From NCBI GenBank assembly GCA_963805985.1, contig CAWDWG010000009.1:372001-436000 (forward strand): a stretch of 64,000 nucleotides of DNA, in the 5' to 3' direction. The notes beneath the pieces were generated by a model, which saw only the letters and a list, made by a program, of their open reading frames with translations, had not been told where the DNA came from and made no database searches. Position 1 is the stretch's first letter. Every line of letters starts with the position of its first letter. The DNA comes from Bog-257 sp963805985. GTDB taxonomy: Bacteria > Acidobacteriota > Terriglobia > Terriglobales > Acidobacteriaceae. A program made the position numbers and the translations under genes. Shown here in pieces: positions 1 through 9,523 of the stretch.

Positions 1-117
1 TTCAGAAGGCGATTGTGCCGTCGGCTGACGCCGACTCAAGACGAAACGCAGCCGCGCTGGGCGCTGGCCTGAAGAGAGTGTGTCGCGGGCCCGCGCCGCC
101 GCTCCGCGGCTCGAACC

Positions 118-160
118 GCAGATCCCTCGGTCGGACTGAAGTCCTCGGTCGGGATGACAA
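118..160. repeat. GATCCCTC/GGGATGACA repeat, partial copy
   Basis: Half of a dispersed intergenic palindrome. It carries the CAGATCCCTC block and ends in CGGGATGACAA, with a short hairpin (TCGGACTGAAGTCCTCGG) between. Fuller copies are at 9885-9970, 12646-12727, 50799-50898 and 60249-60287, and one lies inside a coding sequence at 59337-59416. The rest of 1-370 holds no gene I can support. Confidence 0.6.
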
Positions 161-370
161 AAATAAAGGGAAGCTCCCTGCTTGAAAGCCAGCCCCACCT
201 GAACCAAAGCCCGGCCAGGCGCCGCGGTGCCCCAGAGCCTGTCCTGAGCTTGCCGAAGGGTTCGCGTCCTTGGTTTGGACGCTAACCTGGGTATGGCCGC
301 GACCTCGCCAACCCGGCGCTCGGTACCAGTGCAGGCAACAGTTCGCTGCAGTTTTGGCGTCCAACTGGCA

Positions 371-1147
371 ATGCTGGTGCCTGCCCGACTCGTGGTGCAC
401 GCGAAGACCGTCGCGCGGATAGCGGTCGGCCTGCGTGCTGTGTGCCTGGCCGGTTCAGCGCAAGCGCAGCAAACCAAGCCGGCGCCGTCAACACCGATCG
501 ACGCCAAGAAGGCCGAGCTCGGCGGCAAGACGTGGAATCCGGAGTGGGACCAGATCGTGGAGAAAGCCGTTCCTGCCGACATGCTCTCCTCGCAGGTGCC
601 GCATGACGTGCGCAGCTTCTGCCCGCGTTTTTACGACATGAGCGATACCGATAAGCGCGTCTTCTGGGCGTATTTCTTTCAGGCGCTGGCGGGAGCCGAG
701 GCTGGGCTGAATCCCACGACGCGCGTGCGGCACACGCAGCCGGAGGTCGCAAAGGTCGACAGCGTCAGCAAGAGGATGGTCCGCAGCGAAGGCTTGCTGC
801 AGCTGACGTACGAAGATCAGAAACGGTATGACTGCGATTTCGACTGGGCGAAGGACCGCGAACTGAAGAGCGACGATCCGGCGAAAACCATCCTGCAGCC
901 GAAGAACAATCTGGAATGCGGCATCAAGATTCTGGAGAACCAGGTCATCACGCTGCGCAGACCGCTGGTGACGAGATATTCCTACTGGTCCACCTTGCAG
1001 CCGGGAACCGTGAGCTATCGCGTGTTCGCGAAAGAGATGACCAATCCTCCCGAAGCCTGCGCCAAGCCGGCGCGTCCCGAGCGCCTGAAGCAGGCGACGA
1101 CCGTGTCAGTCCACGAGCAGGCGGAGCAGACCGCAGCGGCGCGGTAA
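371..1147 (+). CDS. secreted lytic-transglycosylase-like protein
   Basis: A 258-residue exported protein if started at the ATG at 371; the frame is open back to 275. Residues about 12-33 form a signal peptide ending in AQA/QQ. The core resembles the SLT lysozyme fold: a Glu in AGAEAGLNP (about residue 110), SEGLLQL (about 139-145) in place of the usual GLMQL block, and NNLECGIKIL (about 179-188) matching the 'Ni..G..yL' helix. Such enzymes cut peptidoglycan glycan strands in the periplasm. The spacing fits, but the match is distant and four Cys residues suggest disulfides. Upstream, around 269-294, is a stretch shared with the metH leader (47217-47260). A divergent transglycosylase is my best reading; a non-catalytic lysozyme-like protein is the alternative. 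Confidence 0.6.
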   Translation: MLVPARLVVHAKTVARIAVGLRAVCLAGSAQAQQTKPAPSTPIDAKKAELGGKTWNPEWDQIVEKAVPADMLSSQVPHDVRSFCPRFYDMSDTDKRVFWAYFFQALAGAEAGLNPTTRVRHTQPEVAKVDSVSKRMVRSEGLLQLTYEDQKRYDCDFDWAKDRELKSDDPAKTILQPKNNLECGIKILENQVITLRRPLVTRYSYWSTLQPGTVSYRVFAKEMTNPPEACAKPARPERLKQATTVSVHEQAEQTAAAR

Positions 1148-1166
1148 TCGTTCAGCAATCACTAGA

Positions 1167-1268
1167 GTAGCGCCGGCCTCCGGCCGGCTGTCATGTGGGC
1201 CTCTGGCCCACGGGGTGAGGCTGGCGGCGAGGACGCCGCCACTCCTGCCGGCCGGAGGCCGGCGCTAC
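1167..1268. repeat. four-hairpin GTAGCGCC element, copy 1
   Basis: A 102-nt element opening with GTAGCGCCGGCC and closing with GGCCGGCGCTAC, so the ends pair. Between them are further palindromes (GTGGGCCTCTGGCCCAC and GGCGGCGAGGACGCCGCC). A second 3' end, GAGGCCGGCGCTAC, recurs about 45 nt downstream (around 1298-1312). Sister copies are at 4136, 5682, 12010 (inverted) and 22310. Confidence 0.85.
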
Positions 1269-1355
1269 AATCCCCACGGGACGCCGCGGGCGCGGACGAG
1301 GCCGGCGCTACAATCGCGTACACTTCTGTCCGGCCTCGTTCCATCGACCAATTCC

Positions 1356-1826
1356 ATGGCTACCAATTCTCCCGCCGCCCAGCTCAACGCGTTTGTCGCG
1401 CGCTATTCGCCGGACATCGCTGCGCAGGTTCGCGCGATGCTGAAGAAGCTGCGCTCGAGACTGCCGGGCGCGGTTGAGATGGTCTACGACAACTATTACG
1501 CGCTAGTGATTGGCTTCTGTCCGGTCGAGCGGGCGTCCGAAGTCATTGTGTCGCTGGCGGTGTATCCTAACCACATCTCTTTGTGCTTCTTCGCCGGGGA
1601 TCGACTGCCCGATCCCGAGAAGCTATTGCAAGGCAGCGGCAAGATCGCGCGCCACATTCGTCTGGAAGGGCCGGAGATGTTGGACACGCCGGCGGTGAAG
1701 GCGCTGATCAAAGCCGCGATCGCCGATTCTCTGCCACTCGATCGCAAGCAGAAGGGTCGCCTCGTAATCGCTGCGGTAGCGAAGAACCCGCGGCCCAGGC
1801 GGACCAAGGTTGCTACGAAGCTGTAA
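1356..1826 (+). CDS. DUF1801 domain protein
   Basis: A 156-residue soluble protein starting at the ATG at 1356; the frame runs open to 1215 but that part reads through the upstream repeat element, so the short start is preferred. The sequence (FVARYSPDIAAQVRAMLKKLRSRLPGAVEMVYDNY, then a beta-rich core and a Lys/Arg-rich tail) matches the YdhG/DUF1801 fold. The biochemical role is unknown in most members; some are linked to stress or iron handling. It stands alone between repeat elements. No metal site or catalytic triad is evident. Confidence 0.75.
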   Translation: MATNSPAAQLNAFVARYSPDIAAQVRAMLKKLRSRLPGAVEMVYDNYYALVIGFCPVERASEVIVSLAVYPNHISLCFFAGDRLPDPEKLLQGSGKIARHIRLEGPEMLDTPAVKALIKAAIADSLPLDRKQKGRLVIAAVAKNPRPRRTKVATKL

Positions 1827-1836
1827 CTGCGCCGCT

Positions 1837-1911
1837 GTGTCGCCGGCTGAAGCCGGCTCGGATCCAAAAATAGACGGCTTATCGGCACGACTAAAGTCGT
1901 GCCCTGACACG
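1837..1911. repeat. stem-closed double-hairpin repeat
   Basis: Directly behind the DUF1801 gene: GTGTC (1837) pairs with GACAC (1906), enclosing GCCGGCTGAAGCCGGC (1842-1857) and GGCACGACTAAAGTCGTGCC (1884-1903). Related hairpins with CTTCAG/CTAAAG/TTTAG loops recur at 9845, 19174-19302, 28930-29012 and near 54270. Confidence 0.7.
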
Positions 1912-2074
1912 AGTCGAAGAAGCCGATCATGAGATGGGTTCCCGGGAAGTCTTAGCCTCCCCGGGTGCACCATTGATGCAAACCTCGCGCGCACACCGTC
2001 ATCTGAACTCTAAGGCATAATATTCATTACCCAGCCAGCATCCGTGAGGATGTTCTCAAGTGGTAGGAGGAGCC

Positions 2075-3850
2075 GTGGTTTGTAGTTCGTGCGGATTCGA
2101 GAACCTTGGGACTATGCGGTTCTGCGGGATGTGCGGAACGCCGCTGCCTTACGCGCCGCTGACCACCCCCGGCGCACAAAGCACGCTGAGCTTTACGCGC
2201 GTTCCGGTGGAATCCGAGCCGTTGCCGCAGCGCAGCACGCCGCAGTCTTCCGCGAATCGAAGCTTTGTGGCGCGGGACATTCGCCAACGAGAGGCGCGAA
2301 TGCCTTCGCCGGTAAGCGCGACGGCATCGACGGCGGTGGAAGAGCCGCTAGAGGCGGTCGAGGCGGTCGAAACTCCCGAGATCGGAGCGATTGAGGTCGA
2401 ACATTCCGAGGTTGGAACCATCGAAGGCGCGCCTGAAGCTGCGCCTGAGCCGGCAGCGGAGCTGGTTCCCGACGTCTCGCTGGATGAGTATGTCCAGAAC
2501 TTCCATTACGAGCCGCCAGCTGAGCCGACGGAAGTCACGATGCGCGGCGATGCTTCGGTTGCGGAGCAGCAAGCCGCCAGCGAAGCGATAGTGGCCGATG
2601 CAATTCCGGCCGAAGAGAGTCAGCCGGACGTGGTTCTGGCGTCGGCGCCATACGATGGCGAAGCAGCCGGCACGACCGACGAAGTTGAAGCCAGCTCGGT
2701 CGAGAGCCGCCTCGGACTGGAGCCGGATTCGCCGGCGGAAATCGCAGCTGAGCGCCCGCGGTTCCTCGACCTTGGTGAACCTGCCGAGGAAACCACGCCG
2801 GCAACATCTGGCACGTCGACGATTGTCGGGCCGTCGTTTCTTGGGCTGAGTGATGCGCCACAGATCGACGCGGACGATGGTGCGACTGAGGATTTCGACG
2901 AAGCCGCTCCGCGCACGAGCCACTGGCGAAAGTGGCTGGCGGCAGCGGCCGTGATTGTTATTGCGGTTCTTGGAATCGTCGAATGGCGGTCGCAGTCGCA
3001 TCAGACCGACAACGGCCCGGTCGAGGTCATGAAGGCCAAGGTCCGCGATTTGGAGAACGGCGGACAGTCTCCGGCTGCGGATCAATCTACCGATAACGGC
3101 GCGAAGCCCGATATGCAGGTGCAGGAGCAGCCCAAGCCGCAGCCGCCCGCTCAGGCCGCGACCCCGCCGCAGAATTCCAGCGCGAGTTCGAACGCGCCGG
3201 CCGGCAATGCTGCTGCTGCATCGCAGGCGGCAGTGACGACAGTAAAGCCTCCGCAGCCGACGGCTCCTCCGCCGAACTCGAATCAGGGCGCGAGCGTTGC
3301 AGCGTCGAAACCTTCGCCCGCGATCACTGCGGCGTCAAAGGCGGGAGCAACTTCGCCGGCGGCTCTTACGAAATCCCAAGCTGAAGCCGACAAGCCCAAG
3401 ACAGCGCGGCAGGATCAGGGAAGCAGCGACGAGACGGCTGCCAGTAAGTCCACCGGCGCTGGGGCTGACGAGTTGGACAGGGCCAAGAACGCCAGCGACT
3501 CGGCAGCCGAGGCGGCGTGGCTGTGGAAGTCGACCGCGAAGGGAAATCCCGACGCGCCCGTCATGCTGGCTGACATGTACATGAAGGGCGACGGCGTGCC
3601 GCGCAGCTGCGAGCAGGCGGTGGTGCTGCTAAAGACCGCGGCGGCAAAAGAGAATGCCCACGCGCGTAATCGGCTGGCGTCAATGTACGCGACCGGCAAT
3701 TGCGTGCAGCGTAATCGTGTGGAAGCCTATCGCTGGCTGAGCTCGGCGCTGGTTGCCAATCCGCATAGCGACTGGGCGCAGCAGAACAAGAATCTCATCT
3801 GGCAGCAGATGACGCCCGAGGAGCAGGCGGAAGCGCAGAAGTATCGGTAG
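2075..3850 (+). CDS. zinc-ribbon membrane protein with C-terminal Sel1 repeats
   Basis: A 591-residue protein if started at the GTG at 2075, which sits behind a strong TAGGAGGA Shine-Dalgarno; the GTG at 2060 is in frame but would place that ribosome site inside the gene. Residues 3-20 carry a CxxC-(10)-CxxC zinc ribbon. About 265 acidic, low-complexity residues follow, then one membrane span (about 287-305, rich in Ala/Val/Ile), a Pro/Ala/Gln linker (about 320-470) and two Sel1-like helical repeats (about 479-560, with MLADMYMKGDGVPR). This predicts a cytoplasmic zinc ribbon with an exported Sel1 module that may bind proteins or glycan. The partner is unknown. Confidence 0.75.
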   Translation: MVCSSCGFENLGTMRFCGMCGTPLPYAPLTTPGAQSTLSFTRVPVESEPLPQRSTPQSSANRSFVARDIRQREARMPSPVSATASTAVEEPLEAVEAVETPEIGAIEVEHSEVGTIEGAPEAAPEPAAELVPDVSLDEYVQNFHYEPPAEPTEVTMRGDASVAEQQAASEAIVADAIPAEESQPDVVLASAPYDGEAAGTTDEVEASSVESRLGLEPDSPAEIAAERPRFLDLGEPAEETTPATSGTSTIVGPSFLGLSDAPQIDADDGATEDFDEAAPRTSHWRKWLAAAAVIVIAVLGIVEWRSQSHQTDNGPVEVMKAKVRDLENGGQSPAADQSTDNGAKPDMQVQEQPKPQPPAQAATPPQNSSASSNAPAGNAAAASQAAVTTVKPPQPTAPPPNSNQGASVAASKPSPAITAASKAGATSPAALTKSQAEADKPKTARQDQGSSDETAASKSTGAGADELDRAKNASDSAAEAAWLWKSTAKGNPDAPVMLADMYMKGDGVPRSCEQAVVLLKTAAAKENAHARNRLASMYATGNCVQRNRVEAYRWLSSALVANPHSDWAQQNKNLIWQQMTPEEQAEAQKYR

Positions 3851-4135
3851 CGGCGTGGAACCGGAGCCGACCAGTTTATGGCATATAGGTGCTAAATATG
3901 TGCGTAATTTGTAGTCTAAAAGTTGGACACAGGGAAATGGCACTATAGCGCTCGTCGACGATGCCCGCGAGAATCGCCAGAGACGCCCCAGGATCGCGTC
4001 CGAGGACGTCTAGTGGGCTTTGATATCCTAAAACTGTTTTTTGTGTCTCAAATCGCCTCTAATGCGTTTTCCGATATTCGTAACCGCACTGCCAGCAAAG
4101 CTAGTTAATTCCCATTTCGGGAAATTAGAGCGCGA
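3851..4135. other. intergenic, no gene seen
   Basis: Less GC-rich than its surroundings. Short open frames here lack a ribosome site and resemble nothing known. It leads directly into the repeat element at 4136. Confidence 0.5.
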
Positions 4136-4235
4136 GTAGCGCCGGCCTCCCGGCCGGCTGTACGGCAGGCGTCTCGCCTGCCCTCTTCGCGCAGGCCAGA
4201 GGCCTGCGATCCAGCCGCCAGGATGGCGGCGCTAC
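4136..4235. repeat. four-hairpin GTAGCGCC element, copy 2
   Basis: A 100-nt copy. Internal palindromes in order: GCCGGCCTCCCGGCCGGC, GGCAGGCGTCTCGCCTGCC, GCAGGCCAGAGGCCTGC and AGCCGCCAGGATGGCGGC. The ends GTAGCGCC and GGCGCTAC pair, so the whole can fold as a closed cloverleaf. It lies about 120 nt upstream of glyA. Confidence 0.9.
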
Positions 4236-4297
4236 TTCTATTTGGGGCGTCGTCTGAAGAGCATTCTCCCAACCTGCGCTTCCGGTTGCCGCTCACA

Positions 4298-4324
4298 TTG
4301 CTCGCCCATCCCTCGCGCTACAAT
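4298..4324 (+). promoter_or_regulatory. possible glyA promoter
   Basis: TTGCTC (4298-4303) and TACAAT (4319-4324) resemble -35 and -10 boxes with a short 15-nt spacer, 31 nt before the glyA start. This is sequence resemblance only. Confidence 0.3.
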
Positions 4325-4355
4325 TATCAGGCGACTGTAATCGAAGGACACAATC

Positions 4356-5645
4356 ATGAACAGCAATCCTATGGAGCGCCCGCTGGCGGACGTCGATCCG
4401 CAAATTGCCGAGGCCATCGAGAACGAAGAGCGGCGGCAGCATGAAGGGCTGGAGCTGATCGCTTCGGAGAATTTCGTGAGCGAAGCCGTGCTGGAGGCGG
4501 CGGGCTCGGTCTTCACCAACAAGTACGCCGAGGGCTATCCCGGCAAGCGTTACTACGGCGGATGCGAGTTTACCGACGTGGTCGAGAACCTGGCGCGCGA
4601 TCGCGCCAAGCAGCTCTTCGGTGCCGAGCATGCCAACGTCCAGCCGCACTCCGGCTCGACAGCGAACATGGCAGCGTACTCGGCGGTGATTCAGCCGGGC
4701 GATACGGTGCTGGGACTCAACCTTGCGCACGGCGGCCATCTCACCCACGGACATCCGCTGAACTTCTCCGGCAAGACCTACAAGATCGTTCCCTACGGCG
4801 TCACCAAGGAAACCGAGACCATCGACTACGACGAGCTGGAGCAGATTGCCGAGCGCGAGCGGCCGAAGCTGATCATCGGCGGCGGCAGCGCCTATCCGCG
4901 TGTCATCGACTTCGCGCGCATGCGGCGGATCGCCGACAAGGTTGGCGCAATCTACCTGGTCGACATGGCGCACTTCGCCGGACTGGTTGCGGGCGGCGCG
5001 CATCCTTCGCCGGTGCAGCATGCGCAGATCGTGACCACCACCACGCACAAGACGCTGCGCGGCCCGCGTGCGGGAATGATCCTGTCGAAAGCCGAGTACG
5101 CCAAAGAGATCGACAAAGTTGTTTTCCCCGGAATGCAGGGCGGCCCGCTGGTACACATCATGGCGGCGAAAGCGGTGTGCTTCCTAGAGGCGATGCAGCC
5201 GAGCTTTAAGGACTACGCGCGGCAGACCGTAGCCAACGCGAAGGTCCTGGCCGAGACGCTGAAGGACGAAGGCTTCCACATCGTCTCCGGCGGCACCGAC
5301 ACGCACCTGATGCTGATCAACGTCTTCGCCAAAGGCATGCTGGGATCGGAAGCCGAGAACGCGCTGCACGAAGCCGGCATCACGGTCAACAAGAACGCGA
5401 TCCCGTTCGACACTAATCCTCCGATGAAGCCCAGCGGCATCCGCATCGGTTCGCCGGCACTCACTACGCGCGGCATGAAAGAAAGCGAGATGCGGCGGGT
5501 GGGGAAGTGGATCTCCGAGGTCCTGCACAACCGTACCGACAAGGGCGTGCTGGCGCGTGTTCGCCGTGAAGTGCTGGGGCTGGCCGAGGCGTTCCCGCTC
5601 TACGCCACGCGCCGCGCCAAACATGCGGAGACCGTGAAAGCGTAA
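4356..5645 (+). CDS. glyA: serine hydroxymethyltransferase
   Basis: A 429-residue PLP enzyme converting serine and tetrahydrofolate to glycine and 5,10-methylene-THF. The length is normal for bacterial GlyA. Visible signatures: SENFVSEAVLEAAGS near the N terminus, YYGGCEFTDVVE, the substrate/PLP region DMAHFAGLVAGG, and the Schiff-base lysine in TTTTHKTLRGPRAG (about residue 231). The start follows GAAGGACACAATC. It is probably monocistronic, with hairpin repeat elements on both sides. Its product feeds the folate cycle used by metH and by the MTHFR fusion further along the window. Confidence 0.97.
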   Translation: MNSNPMERPLADVDPQIAEAIENEERRQHEGLELIASENFVSEAVLEAAGSVFTNKYAEGYPGKRYYGGCEFTDVVENLARDRAKQLFGAEHANVQPHSGSTANMAAYSAVIQPGDTVLGLNLAHGGHLTHGHPLNFSGKTYKIVPYGVTKETETIDYDELEQIAERERPKLIIGGGSAYPRVIDFARMRRIADKVGAIYLVDMAHFAGLVAGGAHPSPVQHAQIVTTTTHKTLRGPRAGMILSKAEYAKEIDKVVFPGMQGGPLVHIMAAKAVCFLEAMQPSFKDYARQTVANAKVLAETLKDEGFHIVSGGTDTHLMLINVFAKGMLGSEAENALHEAGITVNKNAIPFDTNPPMKPSGIRIGSPALTTRGMKESEMRRVGKWISEVLHNRTDKGVLARVRREVLGLAEAFPLYATRRAKHAETVKA

Positions 5646-5681
5646 TCGTTACGGAAGCCAGGCTCCCTGGCCATTGATCTT

Positions 5682-5780
5682 GTAGCGCCGGCCTCGGGCC
5701 GGCTGTCGGGCAGGCGTCCACGCCTGCCAACCCTCGCAGGCCACAGGCCTGCGATCCAGCCGCCAGGATGGCGGCGCTAC
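5682..5780. repeat. four-hairpin GTAGCGCC element, copy 3
   Basis: A 99-nt copy 37 nt behind the glyA stop. The same four palindromes as copy 2 occur in the same order with base changes that mostly keep pairing. The remaining gap, 5781-6012, shows no gene. Confidence 0.9.
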
Positions 5781-6012
5781 TCCCCACCCGTTTCCCAATC
5801 CCTGCGCTCGACCGGAGTTCCCCATCGGAGCTGCGTCCGCCGCAGCGCGCGGTGAATCGGCGCAGTAGCATCCTTCCTGCAACAAAATACTAGTTAAATA
5901 GTAGTTACTAGCAATGGTAGTAGCTGGGGGCGCGGCGATACGCTGTGAAACTCTGTACTGCATTCTGGCCAAATAAATTCCGGCACCCCCTTGCCAGCTC
6001 GGAGTCGCTCCC

Positions 6013-9000
6013 ATGCTGTTGGCTTTGCGGTCTACCCTTTGGGGCAGAACTTTTTTCCTGCCCTTGGTTGTTTTCTCTCTCTCCCTTCTCACATTGCACG
6101 CCCAAACCACCACCAGCAGCTTGCGCGGTGTGGTCCAGGATCAGAGCGGCGGCCGGGTTCCCCGCGCGAAGATCGTCGTTCAGTTGACCGGATCGGGCGC
6201 CTCCATTTCGCGACAGACGGTGTCCAATGGTCGCGGAGAATTTCGCATCAATGGCCTGACCCCCGGTCTGTTTGCGGTAACGGTCTCGGCCAAAGGTTTC
6301 GCCGATGCCACGTCCAAGGTGGACACGGCCGTCAGCGAAGTGCGCGACATCACCATCACGCTCAAACCTCCGGAGGCTCATGAGACGGTGAACGTGCAGG
6401 GAAGCCCTTCTTCGATCACGATTGAAACGCTGAACACCTCGAACGCTGTCCGCGGCGGCGTGGTCGACAGCCAGGACCTCGAAAGCTTTCCGCTTCCGGC
6501 GCGCAGCTTCGCCAACATCGCTTACCTGGTGCCGGGAACCGAGCCGGTCGAGCCCTCCGATCCGACCAAGGCGCGCATTACTGCCGTCTCCACCGGCGGC
6601 AGCTCTGGCTTGAACAATGAACTGTCGCTCGACGGCGCCGACAACTCCGACGATTGGATCGGCGGCTTCCTGCAGAACTTCTCGCCCGACGGTATTCAGG
6701 AATTCGCGGTACGCACCTCGAACGAAGAAGCCGACACCGGGTGGACCACTGCAGGTTCCGTCGTCATCACCACTAAGCACGGTACCAACGAGTGGCACGG
6801 CGACCTGGCCTTCTATGAGCGCGCGGCCGCGCTGAATGCCCGCTTCCCGATTGAGAATCCCGCGCCCGATCCCAAGCAGCCGTTTTCGCGCCAGAACTAT
6901 GTTGGCACCATCGGCGGTCCCATCGTGAAGGACAAGTTCTGGTTCTTCACCTCCTTCGAGGCCGTACACGAAGACGCCAGCATTGCCTATAGTCCCGCGA
7001 CCATGACGCAGTTCAACGCGCTCCAGCAATTAGCGAGCATGGGACTGATCACCGGCGTTCCTTCGGTTTCCTATCCCGCGTATGTGCCGATTCCGTTTCG
7101 CGACTACATCGGTTCGGTGCGCTTTGACTGGGCACAATCGCCGAAATCGAGCTGGTTCCTGCGTACGTCGGAAGACAACTACACCACCACCAACAATCTG
7201 GTGCAGCAGGGAACCTTGCCCTCGACCGGCCTGCTGACGCACAACGTTTACTGGAACACTGCAGTCAGCAATACCTATACATTCAATACAAGCACGGTCG
7301 GCACTCTGGTCCTCGATGCCAGCTTCCTGCATCTCACCCAGGTGCGAAATTCCGATCTGGGTTTCGCGCTGGCGTTTCCCTTCAGCGCCACGTCGCTTAC
7401 CATCTCCGGTTTCGAGACTCTGGGCGACAACCAGTTCGCGACTCCCATCACGTTGTTCCCCGACCTGCGCAATCAGCAGAAATACCAGTTCCGCTACGAC
7501 CTGAGCCACATTGTGAATGCTCACTCGCTCAAGTTCGGGATCGACTTCATTCACGAGCCGGTGCTGAGCGGAGCTTTTGCCGGAACGGCCGAGACGCTTG
7601 CCCAGTACGTCAATAACCCGACCTACTACGTACAGAACCCCGGCTCGTTCGGAACGTTCACTCCGCAATGTATCAACTTCAATCCTACGGATGGCTCAAC
7701 CTGCACGTTCACTCCTGCCGGCGACGGGAACTTTTCGCAGAATGTTCAGCGCATGGCTTTGTACGCGGAAGATTCCTGGCGAATGACGCCGAAGTTCACC
7801 TTCAACTATGGCTTGCGCTGGCAATCGACGTGGGGATTGTTCGAAGGCAATGGCCGGACCGAAGCGAATAACTCCGCGTACATCACGATGAAGGCCCTGG
7901 GCATTCCGGTTGTGCCCGGCCTGCCGCAGGATGACCACCACCAGTTCGCGCCTCGCATCGGGCTCGCCTACCAGCTCGGCAACAGCGGCAACACGGTAAT
8001 TCGCGCCGGCTTCGGCATCTTCTATGACGACCTGGCGCAGAACGGATGGGCCACGGCATTCCAGGCGACGAACTCGTCCAACTTCACCACCGGAAGCTGT
8101 GCGCTGGCGGGAGGCCCGGGCAATTATTCGCTGGTCGGATCTGGCTGCCTGCAGGGCGGCACCGCGGCCGTCGGCAACGTGATTGGCGCGCCGTACAGCA
8201 CGCCTTACAACATTCACATTACCGGCGGCATTCAGCACGCGTTTAACAGTGAATGGCTGATAAGCGCCGACTACGTGTACGAGGACGGCGTTCATGGATA
8301 CCGCGCCTTCCCCTACACCGGCGGCACCAATCTGACCACTCCACTGATTCCAACCAGCGACCCGAACTATGCTGCCGACCAGGCGGCTGTCGTGCCCAGC
8401 GTCAATGTCTTCGAAGCGGACAACCGTTCGAAGTACAACGCGATGATGGTGCACCTCGCAGGCAATACGAAGTGGTTCAATCTGGTTGCGAACTATACGC
8501 TTTCCCGGGCCGATACCTGGGGCTGCCTGCTGGGCGAGTTGTTCGACTATGTCGACGGCGTTTGCCCACAGGCGAACGGGCAGCTGAATGCTTTCGGGCC
8601 GGGCGACTACGGACCATCGGGTGAAAACGTCACCAGCCGTTTCGTTCTGGCCGGCACGTTCCGTATTCCCGGCGGGTTTGTACTGAGCACCGTCAATCAG
8701 TTCGAGAGTGCTCGCCCGGTCACGATTACGGACGCGGCCAACGTCGAACGCATTTATGTGAATGGGGTCTACACCAGCCTCGACGAGTTCCGCGGCCGGC
8801 CTTACATGCAAACCGACCTGCGGGTCACGCGCCCGTTCAAGCTCAACGAGCGCTGGACGCTGCTGCCCTTCGTCGAGTTCTTCAACCTTTTCAACCGCAA
8901 CAATCCTGGAGCGAACTACGCCGTCAACGTGGTCCAGCTTCCGATTCCACAATCGCAGATGCAGCCGAATCCGGTTACCGGCATCACCAACGTAACCAGC

Positions 9001-9153
9001 GTCTGCACGAATCCAGCCTGCACCACAACCGCGCCCATCACCAACCTGAACCAGCTGGAAGTACCCGAGGGAGCGCTAGGAGATTTCTTCGGACCAGGTA
9101 CGACGGTGGGCATTCCCTTCGCGGCGCAGATAGGGTTGCGAGTGACGTTCTGA
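6013..9153 (+). CDS. Oar-like TonB-dependent outer-membrane receptor
   Basis: A 1046-residue outer-membrane protein. A signal peptide (about 1-31, ending LHAQ) is followed by a carboxypeptidase-regulatory-like beta domain (about 32-118: LRGVVQDQSGGRVPRAKI...GLFAVTVSAKGF), a plug region (about 120-245) and a long beta-barrel ending in the typical terminal aromatic (LRVTF). The size and order match the Oar-type receptors expanded in Acidobacteriota. The start has CGGAG 8 nt upstream, and a rho-independent terminator follows at 9183. The transported ligand cannot be told; peptide or glycan uptake is usual for relatives. No TonB, ExbB or ExbD gene is nearby. Confidence 0.92.
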   Translation: MLLALRSTLWGRTFFLPLVVFSLSLLTLHAQTTTSSLRGVVQDQSGGRVPRAKIVVQLTGSGASISRQTVSNGRGEFRINGLTPGLFAVTVSAKGFADATSKVDTAVSEVRDITITLKPPEAHETVNVQGSPSSITIETLNTSNAVRGGVVDSQDLESFPLPARSFANIAYLVPGTEPVEPSDPTKARITAVSTGGSSGLNNELSLDGADNSDDWIGGFLQNFSPDGIQEFAVRTSNEEADTGWTTAGSVVITTKHGTNEWHGDLAFYERAAALNARFPIENPAPDPKQPFSRQNYVGTIGGPIVKDKFWFFTSFEAVHEDASIAYSPATMTQFNALQQLASMGLITGVPSVSYPAYVPIPFRDYIGSVRFDWAQSPKSSWFLRTSEDNYTTTNNLVQQGTLPSTGLLTHNVYWNTAVSNTYTFNTSTVGTLVLDASFLHLTQVRNSDLGFALAFPFSATSLTISGFETLGDNQFATPITLFPDLRNQQKYQFRYDLSHIVNAHSLKFGIDFIHEPVLSGAFAGTAETLAQYVNNPTYYVQNPGSFGTFTPQCINFNPTDGSTCTFTPAGDGNFSQNVQRMALYAEDSWRMTPKFTFNYGLRWQSTWGLFEGNGRTEANNSAYITMKALGIPVVPGLPQDDHHQFAPRIGLAYQLGNSGNTVIRAGFGIFYDDLAQNGWATAFQATNSSNFTTGSCALAGGPGNYSLVGSGCLQGGTAAVGNVIGAPYSTPYNIHITGGIQHAFNSEWLISADYVYEDGVHGYRAFPYTGGTNLTTPLIPTSDPNYAADQAAVVPSVNVFEADNRSKYNAMMVHLAGNTKWFNLVANYTLSRADTWGCLLGELFDYVDGVCPQANGQLNAFGPGDYGPSGENVTSRFVLAGTFRIPGGFVLSTVNQFESARPVTITDAANVERIYVNGVYTSLDEFRGRPYMQTDLRVTRPFKLNERWTLLPFVEFFNLFNRNNPGANYAVNVVQLPIPQSQMQPNPVTGITNVTSVCTNPACTTTAPITNLNQLEVPEGALGDFFGPGTTVGIPFAAQIGLRVTF

Positions 9154-9182
9154 AGTTTGGCTGCATCGGGGGAACAGCCAAA

Positions 9183-9214
9183 AGCCGGCCCTGTGATGGG
9201 GCCGGCTCTTTTAT
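9183..9214 (+). terminator. rho-independent terminator of the Oar-like gene
   Basis: AGCCGGCCC (9183-9191), a 7-nt loop, GGGCCGGCT (9199-9207), then CTTTTAT. It lies 29 nt after the receptor stop codon. Confidence 0.85.
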
Positions 9215-9232
9215 GTGGCTGTAACTCGTGAC

Positions 9233-9523
9233 TTACTTCTTCAGGGAAGCGACGTAGGTCGCAACGGCGGTAACCTGGTCGGCGCTCAAGCCGGCGACGC
9301 CTTTGGTATGCGGCGCTTTCTTGCCCGCCGCGCCATTGGCGATCAGATCGGCAATCTGCTTCTCTGACAGCGACGTCTTCTGCAACGATGGTCCAACCTT
9401 GCCTTCACCCATCGCACCGTGGCACATGGCACACTTCGCCTTATAAAGGGCAGCCCCGTCTTCCGCCCAGACCATCGTTGTAAGCACGCTGAAAGCGGCC
9501 AGGATCATCATGAAACGCTTCAT
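9233..9523 (-). CDS. small secreted c-type cytochrome
   Basis: A 96-residue protein with a signal peptide (about 1-20, ending VWA/ED) and one haem-attachment motif CAMCH (Cys31, Cys34, His35), followed by a class-I cytochrome c fold ending VATYVASLKK. It should carry electrons in the periplasm. The usual distal methionine before the last helix is absent: the expected place reads GKKAPHTKGVAGL, so His may be the sixth ligand. It is convergent with the receptor gene. The start is preceded by AAGGAGAC on the minus strand. Confidence 0.9.
   Translation of the reverse strand: MKRFMMILAAFSVLTTMVWAEDGAALYKAKCAMCHGAMGEGKVGPSLQKTSLSEKQIADLIANGAAGKKAPHTKGVAGLSADQVTAVATYVASLKK

Noticed and set aside
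2..400. 132-codon minus-strand frame at the window start
   Set aside because: It crosses palindromic repeat sequence and lacks domains; treated as non-coding.
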